Positions 6,709 through 14,579 of a stretch of 64,000 nt of DNA are shown here, piece by piece (within the stretch, counting starts at the first letter, position 1; every line of letters begins with the position of its first letter). This DNA comes from Streptomyces mangrovisoli (GTDB lineage: Bacteria > Actinomycetota > Actinomycetes > Streptomycetales > Streptomycetaceae): NCBI RefSeq assembly GCF_000974985.2, contig NZ_LAVA02000005.1, forward strand, positions 94,327 through 158,326. The letters are read 5' to 3'. The notes beneath the pieces are model-generated. The model did not search any database. It was not told where the DNA came from and worked only from the letters and a program-made list of their open reading frames with translations. The position numbers and the translations under genes are program-made.

Positions 6709-8046
6709 ATGACACAGGCTTCCGAAGCGACCCGGGCAACCCGGCGACAGCACGACCGCGAGATCGTGGCACTGGCCGTCCCGGCCTTCGGCGCACTGGT
6801 CGCCGAGCCCCTCTTCGTCATGGCCGACAGCGCGATCGTCGGCCATCTCGGCACGGCCCAGCTCGCCGGACTCGGCATCGCCTCGGCCCTGCTCACCACC
6901 GCGGTGAGCGTCTTCGTCTTCCTCGCCTACGCCACCACGGCGGCCGTGGCCCGGCGGGTCGGCGCGGGCGATCTGCCGGCCGCCATCCGTCAGGGCATGG
7001 ACGGCATCTGGCTCGCCCTGCTCCTGGGCGCCGGGGTGATCGTCGTGGCTCTGTCCACGGCACCCGGGCTGGTGGACCTCTTCGGCGCCTCCGACACCGC
7101 GGCGCCGTACGCGACGACCTATCTGCGGATCTCGTCCCTCGGCATCCCCGCGATGCTCGTGGTGCTGGCCGCCACCGGGGTCCTGCGCGGACTCCAGAAC
7201 ACCCGCACCCCGCTGTATGTCGCCGTCGCGGGCTTCGTCGCCAACGCCGCTCTCAACGCGGCGCTCGTCTACGGCGCGGGTCTCGGTATCGCGGGCTCCG
7301 CGTGGGGGACCGTCATCGCCCAGTGCGGCATGGCCGCGGTCTATCTCGCCGTCGTCATCCGCGGCGCCCGCGAGCACGGCGCCTCCCTGCGCCCTGATGC
7401 CGCCGGCATCAGGGCGTCGGCCCAGGCAGGAGTGCCTCTGCTGATCCGCACGCTCTCCCTGAGAGCGATCCTCCTGATCGCCACTGCCGTGGCCGCCCGG
7501 CTCGGTGACGCCGACATCGCCGCGCACCAGATCGTGCTGTCGCTGTGGAGCCTGCTCGCCTTCGCCCTCGACGCCATCGCCATCGCCGGTCAGGCCATCA
7601 TCGGCCGCTACCTCGGGGCGGACGACGCCCCCGGAGCACGGGAAGCCTGCCGCAGGATGGTGCAGTGGGGCATCGCGACGGGGACCGTGCTCGGTCTGCT
7701 GCTGGTGCTGGCCCGGCCGTTGTTCCTGCCGCTGTTCACCAGCGACTCCTCGGTGACGGACGCGGCGCTTCCCGCACTGCTGCTGGTGGCGCTCTCCCAG
7801 CCGCTCTGCGGCATCGTCTTCGTCCTGGACGGCGTCCTGATGGGCGCCGGTGACGGGCCCTATCTGGCGGGCGCGATGGTGATCACCCTGGCGGTGTTCG
7901 CCCCGGCCGCTCTGCTGGTGCCCGTGCTGGGCGGCGGACTCACCGCGCTCTGGGGAGCCATGGCACTGATGATGGCCGTGCGGACGCTGACCCTCTGGCT
8001 GAGGGCACGCTCGGGCCGCTGGATCGTGACCGGCGCGACCCGCTGA
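6709..8046 (+). CDS. MATE family efflux transporter
   Basis: A 445-residue multidrug and toxin extrusion transporter with twelve predicted membrane helices in two homologous halves. The first half begins EIVALAVPAFGALVAEPLFVMADSAIVGHLG in type, and the DinF-like signature pattern PLFVMADSAIVG is clear. The second half starts near QAGVPLLIRTLSLRAILL. It should exchange cations for organic cations or drugs. The ATG at 6709 is preferred over the GTG at 6703 because the predicted transcription start falls on it and no ribosome site is seen. It converges on rplI, from which two parS sites and a strong hairpin separate it. The substrate is unknown. Confidence 0.88.
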   Translation: MTQASEATRATRRQHDREIVALAVPAFGALVAEPLFVMADSAIVGHLGTAQLAGLGIASALLTTAVSVFVFLAYATTAAVARRVGAGDLPAAIRQGMDGIWLALLLGAGVIVVALSTAPGLVDLFGASDTAAPYATTYLRISSLGIPAMLVVLAATGVLRGLQNTRTPLYVAVAGFVANAALNAALVYGAGLGIAGSAWGTVIAQCGMAAVYLAVVIRGAREHGASLRPDAAGIRASAQAGVPLLIRTLSLRAILLIATAVAARLGDADIAAHQIVLSLWSLLAFALDAIAIAGQAIIGRYLGADDAPGAREACRRMVQWGIATGTVLGLLLVLARPLFLPLFTSDSSVTDAALPALLLVALSQPLCGIVFVLDGVLMGAGDGPYLAGAMVITLAVFAPAALLVPVLGGGLTALWGAMALMMAVRTLTLWLRARSGRWIVTGATR

Positions 8047-8050
8047 AGCG

Positions 8051-8064
8051 GTTTCACGTGAAAC
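8051..8064. other. parS centromere site 2
   Basis: An exact GTTTCACGTGAAAC starting 4 bases after the MATE stop codon. Confidence 0.95.
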
Positions 8065-8079
8065 AGCGCACCACGGCAC

Positions 8080-8093
8080 GTTTCACGTGAAAC
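8080..8093. other. parS centromere site 3
   Basis: An exact GTTTCACGTGAAAC at the centre of a perfect 22-bp palindrome (8076-8097). Its start is 29 bases (about three helical turns) from that of parS site 2, so both sites lie nearly in phase on the DNA. Confidence 0.95.
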
Positions 8094-8126
8094 GTGCGCT
8101 CGGCGCGGAGACGGAAGGCAAGCGAA

Positions 8127-8155
8127 AGGGGCCGCACCAGGCAGGTGCGGCCCCT
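8127..8155. terminator. bidirectional hairpin terminator
   Basis: A perfect 12-bp stem AGGGGCCGCACC / GGTGCGGCCCCT with a 5-base loop lies between the convergent MATE and rplI genes, close to the rplI stop. Confidence 0.8.
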
Positions 8156-8177
8156 CTACGACTGCTCAGCGCGACGA

Positions 8178-8624
8178 TCAGGCCGCGACGACCTCGATGT
8201 TGACCTTGGCGGCAACCTCGGGGTGCAGACGCACGGACGTCTCGTGGGCGCCCAGGGTCTTGATCGGCGAACCGACCTCGATGCGACGCTTGTCGACGTC
8301 GGGGCCACCGGCAGCCTTGATCGCGGAAGCGATGTCGGCCTGGGTGACGGAACCGAACAGACGGCCCGCGTCGCCCGAACGGACGGCCAGACGGACCTTG
8401 ACGCCCTCGAGCTGGGCCTTCACAGCGTTGGCCTGCTCGATGGTCTGGATCTCGTGGATCTTGCGAGCGCGACGGATCTGCTCGACGTCCTTCTCGCCAC
8501 CCTTGGTCCAGCGGATAGCGAACTTCCGCGGGATCAGGTAGTTGCGAGCGTAGCCGTCCTTGACGTCAACGACGTCGCCGGCGGCACCGAGGCCAGAGAC
8601 CTCGTGGGTCAGGATGATCTTCAT
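8178..8624 (-). CDS. rplI: 50S ribosomal protein L9
   Basis: A 148-residue L9 protein, which binds 23S rRNA domain V and limits frame slippage. The N-terminal domain is typical ([30 protein letters not shown] in type), with a long helix and a C-terminal domain ending in VNIEVVAA. The length is normal. It is the last gene of the rpsF-ssb-rpsR-rplI operon, 18 bases after rpsR, with the ATG preceded by GAAGGG. Confidence 0.97.
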   Translation of the reverse strand: MKIILTHEVSGLGAAGDVVDVKDGYARNYLIPRKFAIRWTKGGEKDVEQIRRARKIHEIQTIEQANAVKAQLEGVKVRLAVRSGDAGRLFGSVTQADIASAIKAAGGPDVDKRRIEVGSPIKTLGAHETSVRLHPEVAAKVNIEVVAA

Positions 8625-8642
8625 GTTTCTGTCACCCTTCCC

Positions 8643-8879
8643 TTAGCGCGCGGTGGACGTGTAGGGCAGCAGCGCCATCTCACGGCTGTTCTTCACGGCC
8701 GTGGCGACGTCACGCTGGTGCTGCGTGCAGTTGCCGGTCACGCGGCGGGCACGGATCTTGCCGCGGTCGGAAATGAACTTCCGCAGCATGTTCGTGTCCT
8801 TGTAGTCCACGTACGTGACCTTGTCCTTGCAGAAAGCGCAGACCTTCTTCTTCGGCTTGCGCACAGGCGGCTTCGCCAT
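8643..8879 (-). CDS. rpsR: 30S ribosomal protein S18
   Basis: A 78-residue S18, which binds the 16S rRNA platform together with S6. It contains CAFCKDK near residue 15 and a later cysteine in GNCTQHQ, so it is the cysteine-containing, probably zinc-binding form. Many actinobacteria carry a second cysteine-free paralogue used under zinc starvation; none is in this window. It lies between ssb and rplI in the conserved operon. Confidence 0.97.
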   Translation of the reverse strand: MAKPPVRKPKKKVCAFCKDKVTYVDYKDTNMLRKFISDRGKIRARRVTGNCTQHQRDVATAVKNSREMALLPYTSTAR

Positions 8880-8937
8880 GGTGTATCTCCTGTGTGATCA
8901 AGAAGTTTGGGTACGACCCGCCCTCCGGCCCGGGGGC

Positions 8938-9522
8938 CTAGAAGGGGGGTTCGTCCGAGTAGCCGCCGCCGGAACCGCCGGAGCCACCGCCCCAGCCGCC
9001 GCCGCCACCCTGGTTGCCACCGGCGGGAGCGCCGGAAGCCCACGGGTCGTCGGCCTGCTGGCCGCCCTGCTGGCCGCCACCGGAGCCGCCGCCCCAGCCG
9101 CCGCCCTGCTGGCCGCCACCGCCGCCGTAGTTGCCGCCGCCACCCTGGCCACCGCGGCCGGAGGTCTTGGTGACCTTGGCCGTGGCATTGCGCAGGCTGG
9201 GACCGACTTCCTCGACGTCCAGCTCGTAGACCGTGCGCTTGACGCCGTCGCGGTCGTCGTAGGACCGCTGCTTCAGCCGGCCCTGCACGAGAACGCGCAT
9301 GCCCTTCTGAAGCGACTCGGCGACGTTCTCCGCCGCCTGGCGCCAGACCGAGCAGGTCAGGAACAGGCTCTCGCCGTCCTTCCACTCGTTCGTCTGACGG
9401 TCGAAGGTGCGGGGAGTGGACGCGATGCGGAACTTCGCGACCGCCGCACCGGACGGGGTGAAGCGCAGCTCGGGGTCATCGACAAGATTGCCGACAACCG
9501 TGATGACGGTCTCGCCTGCCAT
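8938..9522 (-). CDS. ssb: single-stranded DNA-binding protein
   Basis: A 194-residue SSB. The OB fold occupies roughly residues 1-110 ([19 protein letters not shown], later [15 protein letters not shown]). A long glycine/glutamine-rich flexible linker follows, ending in the acidic tip DEPPF that recruits replication and repair proteins. The Gly-rich linker is typical of SsbA of Streptomyces. It lies in the rpsF-ssb-rpsR-rplI operon, 58 bases upstream of rpsR and 76 bases after rpsF. Confidence 0.97.
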   Translation of the reverse strand: MAGETVITVVGNLVDDPELRFTPSGAAVAKFRIASTPRTFDRQTNEWKDGESLFLTCSVWRQAAENVAESLQKGMRVLVQGRLKQRSYDDRDGVKRTVYELDVEEVGPSLRNATAKVTKTSGRGGQGGGGNYGGGGGQQGGGWGGGSGGGQQGGQQADDPWASGAPAGGNQGGGGGWGGGSGGSGGGYSDEPPF

Positions 9523-9598
9523 GGGGGAACCTCTCGGCGGGTTTGCTGCTGGCTGCTGGTGCTGCTACTCGAAATCCCGAGAACGACTGAGCGGAGGC

Positions 9599-9889
9599 TC
9601 AGTGGGTCTCGGGACGGAGGACCTTGGTCCGGAGGACCGACTCGTTCAGGTTCATCTGGCGGTCGAGCTCCTTGACGACCGCAGGCTCGGCCTGCAGGTC
9701 GATGACCGAGTAGATGCCCTCGGGCTTCTTCTTGATCTCGTACGAGAGACGACGACGGCCCCAGGTGTCGACCTTCTCCACCTTGCCGCCGCCATCGCGG
9801 ACGACAGAGAGGAAGTTCTCGATCAGCGGGGAGACAGAACGCTCCTCGAGATCGGGGTCGAGGATGACCATCACCTCGTAGTGACGCAT
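9599..9889 (-). CDS. rpsF: 30S ribosomal protein S6
   Basis: A 96-residue S6 of normal length ([16 protein letters not shown] start, [11 protein letters not shown] centre). It binds the 16S rRNA platform with S18. The ATG at 9889 is preceded by a strong AAGGAGGTGG ribosome site; in-frame codons further upstream are ignored because the family always starts at MRHYEVM. It is the first gene of the operon with ssb, rpsR and rplI, and its promoter must lie in the 263-base spacer to the divergent gene at 10153. Confidence 0.97.
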   Translation of the reverse strand: MRHYEVMVILDPDLEERSVSPLIENFLSVVRDGGGKVEKVDTWGRRRLSYEIKKKPEGIYSVIDLQAEPAVVKELDRQMNLNESVLRTKVLRPETH

Positions 9890-10038
9890 GTGGAACCCAC
9901 CTCCTTCGGACTCAGCGGCCACGGTCGTTCCGTGGCAGGAGGGTTGTGATGCGTACGCAACGGTATCGGCCGCCACTGACAATCGGGGTTCCCTCTCGGG
10001 TTCCGCGTCAGGGCATGGGCAGACACCGGTGCAGACGG

Positions 10039-10049
10039 TACAGAGTACC
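10039..10049. promoter_or_regulatory. short inverted repeat in the rpsF upstream spacer
   Basis: GGTAC (10037-10041) and GTACC (10045-10049) form a small palindrome with a 3-base centre in the 263-base spacer between rpsF and the divergent membrane-protein gene. No convincing -35/-10 pair could be assigned on either strand. Confidence 0.25.
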
Positions 10050-10152
10050 CGCACACCCGCTTCCGGTTGAAATCCTGCGGTGGGGACCGTCAGTCTGTAC
10101 GCATCGGGTGTGTATGGCGCTACGATGCGCCGCCTTCCGCAGGAGGTGCCCC

Positions 10153-10452
10153 ATGGCACAGGCATTGCGACCGAACACCGCCGGATCCCTCTTCGCCACC
10201 GATGGCAAGGCCCATCCCGTCCAGGACACGCTGATGGCCGTGACCCTGGTGCTGGGTGTGGTGGCCTTCGTCACCGGGTTCTTCGACAACCTGCATCTGC
10301 TCGCCTCCTGGGCCGGCCTGGTGGGCATCCTCACCGGCGCCTACGGCCAGTGGATCTCGGAGACCACGCGGGAGCGCTTCGGCCTGATCCTGGGTCTCGG
10401 TGCCTCCGGCGTGGGCTTCTTCCTCGGCATGGCCAACGGCGGGCTCTTCTGA
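10153..10452 (+). CDS. small membrane protein of unknown function
   Basis: A 99-residue protein with three predicted membrane helices: [19 protein letters not shown], a segment around [17 protein letters not shown], and [19 protein letters not shown]. It corresponds in position to SCO3905 of S. coelicolor, a conserved Streptomyces protein without assigned function. The ATG follows AGGAGG six bases upstream; the open frame upstream of it is not used. A hairpin terminator follows directly. It is divergent from rpsF. No catalytic motif is visible. Confidence 0.8.
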   Translation: MAQALRPNTAGSLFATDGKAHPVQDTLMAVTLVLGVVAFVTGFFDNLHLLASWAGLVGILTGAYGQWISETTRERFGLILGLGASGVGFFLGMANGGLF

Positions 10453-10465
10453 CAGAAACCACCAC

Positions 10466-10500
10466 GGAACGCCCCGACCGCGGCCTGGCCGGGGCGTTCC
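10466..10500 (+). terminator. hairpin terminator
   Basis: A perfect 11-bp stem GGAACGCCCCG (10466-10476) / CGGGGCGTTCC (10490-10500), followed by TCCC, 13 bases after the membrane-protein stop codon. Confidence 0.7.
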
Positions 10501-10602
10501 TCCCGTACGCACGGTCGGGTCGCGGGCGAGGCGCAGTAGGCTTCGCGCGAGAGCCGGAGCCCCTGAACCCATGGGGACACACCAGCCCGAGGAGCCTCCC
10601 GA

Positions 10603-11724
10603 ATGAGCCTGACCCTGAGGACGATCAGCCGCGAGCAGCATCTGGCATACATCCAGAGTCTGCCGTCGGCCAGCCACATGCAGGTCCCCGCATGGGCCGA
10701 CGTCAAGGCTGAGTGGCGCTCCGAGAACCTCGGGTGGTTCGACGACCGCACCGGCGAGCTGGTCGGTGCGGGCATGGTCCTCTACCGCCAGCTGCCGAAG
10801 CTCAAGCGCTACCTCGCGTACCTGCCCGAGGGCCCGGTCATCAACTGGTACGCGCCGAACCTCGACGAGTGGCTCCAGCCGATGCTCGCGCACCTCAAGC
10901 AGCAGGGCGCTTTCTCGGTGAAGATGGGTCCCCCGGTGATCATCCGGCGCTGGGACGCGCCCTCCATCAAGCAGGGCATCCAGGACCCGGACGTGAAGCG
11001 GCTGCGCGACATCGAGGCCGACTTCATCGAGCCGCGCGCCTTCGAGGTGGCCGACAAGCTGCGCCGCATGGGCTGGCAGCAGGGCGAGGACGGCGGCGCC
11101 GGCTTCGGCGACGTCCAGCCGCGCTACGTCTTCCAGGTGCCGCTGGCGAATCGTTCCCTGGAGGAGGTCCACCGGGACTTCAACCAGCTGTGGCGCCGCA
11201 ACATCAAGAAGGCCGAGAAGGCGGGCGTGGAGGTCGTCCAGGGCGGCTACCACGACCTGGAGGAGTGGCAGCGGCTGTACGAGATCACGGCCGTGCGCGA
11301 CCACTTCCGGCCGCGCCCGCTGTCGTACTTCCAGCGCATGTGGACGGCCCTCAACACCGAGGACCCCAACCGCATGCGGCTGTACTTCGCGCGCCACAAC
11401 GGCGTGAACCTCTCCGCGGCGACCATGCTGATCGTCGGCGGGCACGTCTGGTACTCCTACGGCGCCTCCGACAACATCGGCCGCGAGGTGCGGCCGTCCA
11501 ACGCCATGCAGTGGCGGATGCTGCGCGACGCCTACGCGCTCGGCGCCACCGTCTACGACCTGCGTGGCATCTCCGACTCGCTGGACGAGACCGATCACCT
11601 CTTCGGTCTGATCCAGTTCAAGGTGGGCACCGGCGGACAGGCCGCCGAGTACCTCGGCGAGTGGGACTTCCCGCTCAACAAGCTGCTCCACAAGGCGCTC
11701 GACATCTACATGTCGCGTCGCTGA
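10603..11724 (+). CDS. femX: FemX-type peptidoglycan bridge aminoacyltransferase
   Basis: A 373-residue FemABX family protein (two GNAT-like folds with a helical arm). Such enzymes transfer an amino acid from aminoacyl-tRNA to the stem peptide of lipid II; in Streptomyces FemX adds the single glycine branch to LL-diaminopimelate. It matches the position of SCO3904 (FemX). Recognisable parts are the NLGWFDDRTGELVGAGMVL core, the basic helical region NQLWRRNIKKAEKAGVEV, and YDLRGISDSLD near the end. The ATG is in good context and 60 bases separate it from the alanine-racemase-like gene, so the two are probably one transcription unit for cell-wall peptide synthesis. Confidence 0.9.
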   Translation: MSLTLRTISREQHLAYIQSLPSASHMQVPAWADVKAEWRSENLGWFDDRTGELVGAGMVLYRQLPKLKRYLAYLPEGPVINWYAPNLDEWLQPMLAHLKQQGAFSVKMGPPVIIRRWDAPSIKQGIQDPDVKRLRDIEADFIEPRAFEVADKLRRMGWQQGEDGGAGFGDVQPRYVFQVPLANRSLEEVHRDFNQLWRRNIKKAEKAGVEVVQGGYHDLEEWQRLYEITAVRDHFRPRPLSYFQRMWTALNTEDPNRMRLYFARHNGVNLSAATMLIVGGHVWYSYGASDNIGREVRPSNAMQWRMLRDAYALGATVYDLRGISDSLDETDHLFGLIQFKVGTGGQAAEYLGEWDFPLNKLLHKALDIYMSRR

Positions 11725-11784
11725 CCGCGCCACCACACCTTCACCCCCTACACCGCTGCAACCAGAAAGGTTCCGGGTCCGGCC

Positions 11785-12816
11785 ATGGCGCTCACGCTCT
11801 ACGTCGACACCGCGCGCTGGCGGGCGCACCACAAGCACGTGCAGGAGCAGTTCCCGGGCCTCGTCCCGGTCTGCAAGGGCAACGGCTACGGCTTCGGCCA
11901 CGAGCGGCTGGCCGAGGAGGCCACCCGCCTCGGCTCGGACGTGCTCGCTGTCGGCACGACGTACGAGGCCGCGCGGATCAAGGACTGGTTCGGCGGCGAT
12001 CTGCTGGTGCTGACGCCGTACCGACGCGGCGAGGAGCCCGTCCCGCTGCCCGACCGGGTCATCCGGTCGGTCTCCTCCGTCGACGGCGTGTACGGCCTCG
12101 TGGGCGCCCGTGTGGTCATCGAGGTCATGTCCTCGATGAAGCGGCACGGCGTCAGCGAGCAGGAGCTGGCGCAGCTGCACTCCGCCATCGAGAACGTGCG
12201 CCTGGAGGGCTTCGCGATCCATCTGCCGCTGGACCGCACCGACGGCTCGGACGCCGTCGAGGAGGTCATCGGCTGGATGGACCGGCTGCGCGCCGCCCGG
12301 CTGCCGCTGCACACGATGTTCGTCAGCCACCTCAAGGCCGAGGAGCTCCACCGGCTGCAGCAGCAGTTCCCGCAGACCCACTTCCGCGCCCGCATCGGCA
12401 CGCGGCTGTGGCTGGGTGACCACGACGCCACCGAGTACCGGGGCGCCGTCCTGGACGTCACGCGCGTGGCCAAGGGCGACCGCTTCGGCTACCGCCAGCA
12501 GAAGGCGGCCTCGGACGGCTTCCTGGTGGTCGTGGCCGGCGGTACCTCGCACGGCGTGGGCCTGGAGGCCCCGAAGGCGCTGCACGGCGTCATGCCGCGC
12601 GCCAAGGGTGTCGCCCGGGCCGGTCTCGCGACGGTGAACCGCAACCTCTCCCCGTTCGTCTGGGGTGGCAAGCAGCGCTGGTTCGCGGAGCCGCCGCACA
12701 TGCAGGTCTCGATCCTCTTCGTGCCCTCGGACGCGCCCGAGCCCCAGGTGGGCGAGGAGCTGGTGGCCCATCTGCGTCACACCACCACGCAGTTCGACCG
12801 GATCGTGGACCGCTGA
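11785..12816 (+). CDS. alanine-racemase-like PLP enzyme
   Basis: A 343-residue fold-type III PLP protein of the alanine racemase family. The lysine that should hold PLP is visible as VPVCKGNGYGFG near residue 34. The TIM-barrel domain continues to about residue 220, followed by a beta domain. The usual catalytic-tyrosine region and the GYADGY motif of true alanine racemases are replaced by KGDRFGYRQQ and AGGTSHGV, so racemase activity or its substrate is uncertain. It sits next to femX, as in S. coelicolor (SCO3904-SCO3903), which suggests work on cell-wall amino acids. A weak GAAAGG site precedes the ATG. Confidence 0.75.
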   Translation: MALTLYVDTARWRAHHKHVQEQFPGLVPVCKGNGYGFGHERLAEEATRLGSDVLAVGTTYEAARIKDWFGGDLLVLTPYRRGEEPVPLPDRVIRSVSSVDGVYGLVGARVVIEVMSSMKRHGVSEQELAQLHSAIENVRLEGFAIHLPLDRTDGSDAVEEVIGWMDRLRAARLPLHTMFVSHLKAEELHRLQQQFPQTHFRARIGTRLWLGDHDATEYRGAVLDVTRVAKGDRFGYRQQKAASDGFLVVVAGGTSHGVGLEAPKALHGVMPRAKGVARAGLATVNRNLSPFVWGGKQRWFAEPPHMQVSILFVPSDAPEPQVGEELVAHLRHTTTQFDRIVDR

Positions 12817-12831
12817 CGGTCCAACAGCAAC

Positions 12832-12872
12832 GCGAAGGGCCGTACACGGATCGCCGTGTACGGCCCTTTCGC
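12832..12872 (+). terminator. hairpin terminator of femX/racemase unit
   Basis: A 15-bp perfect stem AAGGGCCGTACACGG (12835-12849) / CCGTGTACGGCCCTT (12854-12868) with a 4-base loop begins 18 bases after the stop codon. Confidence 0.85.
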
Positions 12873-12879
12873 TTGGCCC

Positions 12880-12923
12880 GCGGCCGTGCCGGCGGACTCT
12901 CGTGACCCCGCCGGCACGGCCGC
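12880..12923 (-). terminator. hairpin terminator of the GT87-like gene
   Basis: A perfect 15-bp stem GCGGCCGTGCCGGCG (12880-12894) / CGCCGGCACGGCCGC (12909-12923) lies just beyond the stop of the leftward membrane glycosyltransferase gene. With the neighbouring hairpin it insulates the converging units. Confidence 0.75.
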
Positions 12924-12939
12924 TTCCGTTCGTGTTCGC

Positions 12940-14454
12940 TCAGAGCGAACTACCGTCGCCCGGCTGCTCCTTGCCCCAGTCCACGGTGGATCCGCCGAGC
13001 GGAGCGGCATGCCGCGGGGGCCGGGCGGCACCACCCAGGACGAAGACGTCCTCCGCGCCGTCGAGCACGCCTCCCGAGGGGTCGTCGTCGCCGGCCAGGC
13101 GCACCACGTCCCGCTCCGGCATCAGGATGTCCCGTACGACCACGGCGCACAGGTAGAGCGTGCCCAGCAGGTGCACGGCGATCGCCCAGTGGTAGCCGTG
13201 CGTGGGCAGTCCCTTGTGGGCGTCCCCGCTCGTCGTGTACGCGAGGTACATCCAGATGCCCAGGTAGTACGCCACCTCGCAGACCTGCCAGACGAGGAAG
13301 TCGCGCCACTTGGGCCGGGCCAGCACCGCCAGGGGGACCAGCCAGAGCACGTACTGCGGCGAGTACACCTTGTTGGTGAGGATGAAGGCGGCCACGACCA
13401 GGAAGGCGAGCTGGGCGAAGCGGGGGCGGCGCGGGGCGGTCAGCGCGAGCACCCCGATACCGACGAAGCAGAGCAGCACCAGCACGGTGGCGGCGGTGTT
13501 GACGAAGTCGGTGGTCGGCGGCGTGGTCGAGTTCTGGGCCCAGATGAGCCAGAAGGAGCCGAAGTCCACGCCCCGCTCCTGGCTGAAGCGGTAGAACTTC
13601 GACCACCCGTCGAAGGCGAACAGCATCACGGGCAGGTTCACCACGAGCCAGGCGACGACGGCGCCCCCGACGGCCTTCCCGAAGTCCCGCCACTTGCCGG
13701 CACGCCAGCACAGCAGGAACAGCGGGCCCAGCAGGAAGACGGGATAGAGCTTGGCGGCCGTGGCGAGGCCCAGGAGGACACCGAAGGCCAGGGAGCGACC
13801 GCGGGCCCACATCAGCATCGCCGCGGCCGTCAGAGCGACCGCCAGCAGGTCCCAGTTGATCGTGGCGGTGAGCACGAAGGCGGGCGCCAGAGCGACCAGC
13901 AGACCGTCCCAGGGGCGCCGGGCGTGCGTACGCGAGACGCATACGGCGATGACGGCCGCGCAGGCCATCAGCATCCCCGCGTTGACCATCCAGTACCACT
14001 GCTCCTGGTGCTGGAGGGTGCCACTGCCCGGCGTGAGCCAGGCGGCCACCTCCATGAACACACCGGTGAGCACCGGGTACTCGAGGTAGTCCATGTCGCC
14101 GGGCAGCTTGTCGAAGTACGGCACCAGCCCGTCGGCGAATCCGCGGCCCTGGTAGAGGTGCGGGATGTCCGAGTAGCAGGCGTGCGTGTACTGCGTGCTG
14201 GCGCCGAAGAACCAGCCGCTGTCGTAGCAGGGCGCCTTCTGGATCAGACCGAGGGCGAACATGCCGATCGCCACGAGCACGACGACCCGCACGGGGGTCC
14301 ACCAGGTCGTGCCGAGCAGCGCACGCCGTCCGATCGGTCCACCGATCAGCTCGCTGCCGCGCGCGGCGATCTCGTCCTCCCGCGTGGGCCGTACCGTCTC
14401 GGCCTCGGCCTCGGCCTCGTGAACGCTCGCTGGCGTCGATTCTGCACTGGGCAT
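12940..14454 (-). CDS. GT87-like membrane glycosyltransferase
   Basis: A 504-residue polytopic membrane protein with about 10-12 helices, resembling the actinobacterial GT87 polyprenyl-phosphate-mannose-dependent mannosyltransferases. After a cytosolic N-terminus (first helix TPVRVVVLVAIGMFALGLI) comes a large extracytoplasmic loop with acidic residues (FDKLPGDMDYLEYPVLTG) where GT-C enzymes carry catalytic aspartates. Such enzymes extend mannan glycans or mannosylate lipids on the outer face. The ATG at 14454 was chosen because the acidic N-terminus begins there with AGGA upstream; the longer frame would run through a hairpin and a parS site. It lies downstream of the PBP gene, separated by that hairpin. 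The exact acceptor is unknown. Confidence 0.78.
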   Translation of the reverse strand: MPSAESTPASVHEAEAEAETVRPTREDEIAARGSELIGGPIGRRALLGTTWWTPVRVVVLVAIGMFALGLIQKAPCYDSGWFFGASTQYTHACYSDIPHLYQGRGFADGLVPYFDKLPGDMDYLEYPVLTGVFMEVAAWLTPGSGTLQHQEQWYWMVNAGMLMACAAVIAVCVSRTHARRPWDGLLVALAPAFVLTATINWDLLAVALTAAAMLMWARGRSLAFGVLLGLATAAKLYPVFLLGPLFLLCWRAGKWRDFGKAVGGAVVAWLVVNLPVMLFAFDGWSKFYRFSQERGVDFGSFWLIWAQNSTTPPTTDFVNTAATVLVLLCFVGIGVLALTAPRRPRFAQLAFLVVAAFILTNKVYSPQYVLWLVPLAVLARPKWRDFLVWQVCEVAYYLGIWMYLAYTTSGDAHKGLPTHGYHWAIAVHLLGTLYLCAVVVRDILMPERDVVRLAGDDDPSGGVLDGAEDVFVLGGAARPPRHAAPLGGSTVDWGKEQPGDGSSL

Positions 14455-14491
14455 GGGCACATCCTGCCGTACGTGTCTGGGAATACGCCGA

Positions 14492-14522
14492 GGGCCGCCG
14501 CACCTGGTCGGTGCGGCGGCCC
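14492..14522. terminator. hairpin terminator between PBP and GT87-like genes
   Basis: A perfect 13-bp stem GGGCCGCCGCACC (14492-14504) / GGTGCGGCGGCCC (14510-14522) with a 5-base loop. It lies 57 bases downstream of the leftward PBP stop and directly beside a parS site, so the next gene is probably a separate transcript or read by partial read-through. Confidence 0.75.
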
Positions 14523-14524
14523 GT

Positions 14525-14538
14525 GTTTCACGTGAAAC
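14525..14538. other. parS centromere site 4
   Basis: An exact GTTTCACGTGAAAC between the PBP gene and the GT87-like gene, starting three bases after the terminator hairpin. Confidence 0.95.
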
Positions 14539-14579
14539 ACCCGCAGCGGGCGAAAACCGGCTAAGGGGTCCGGGTGGCG

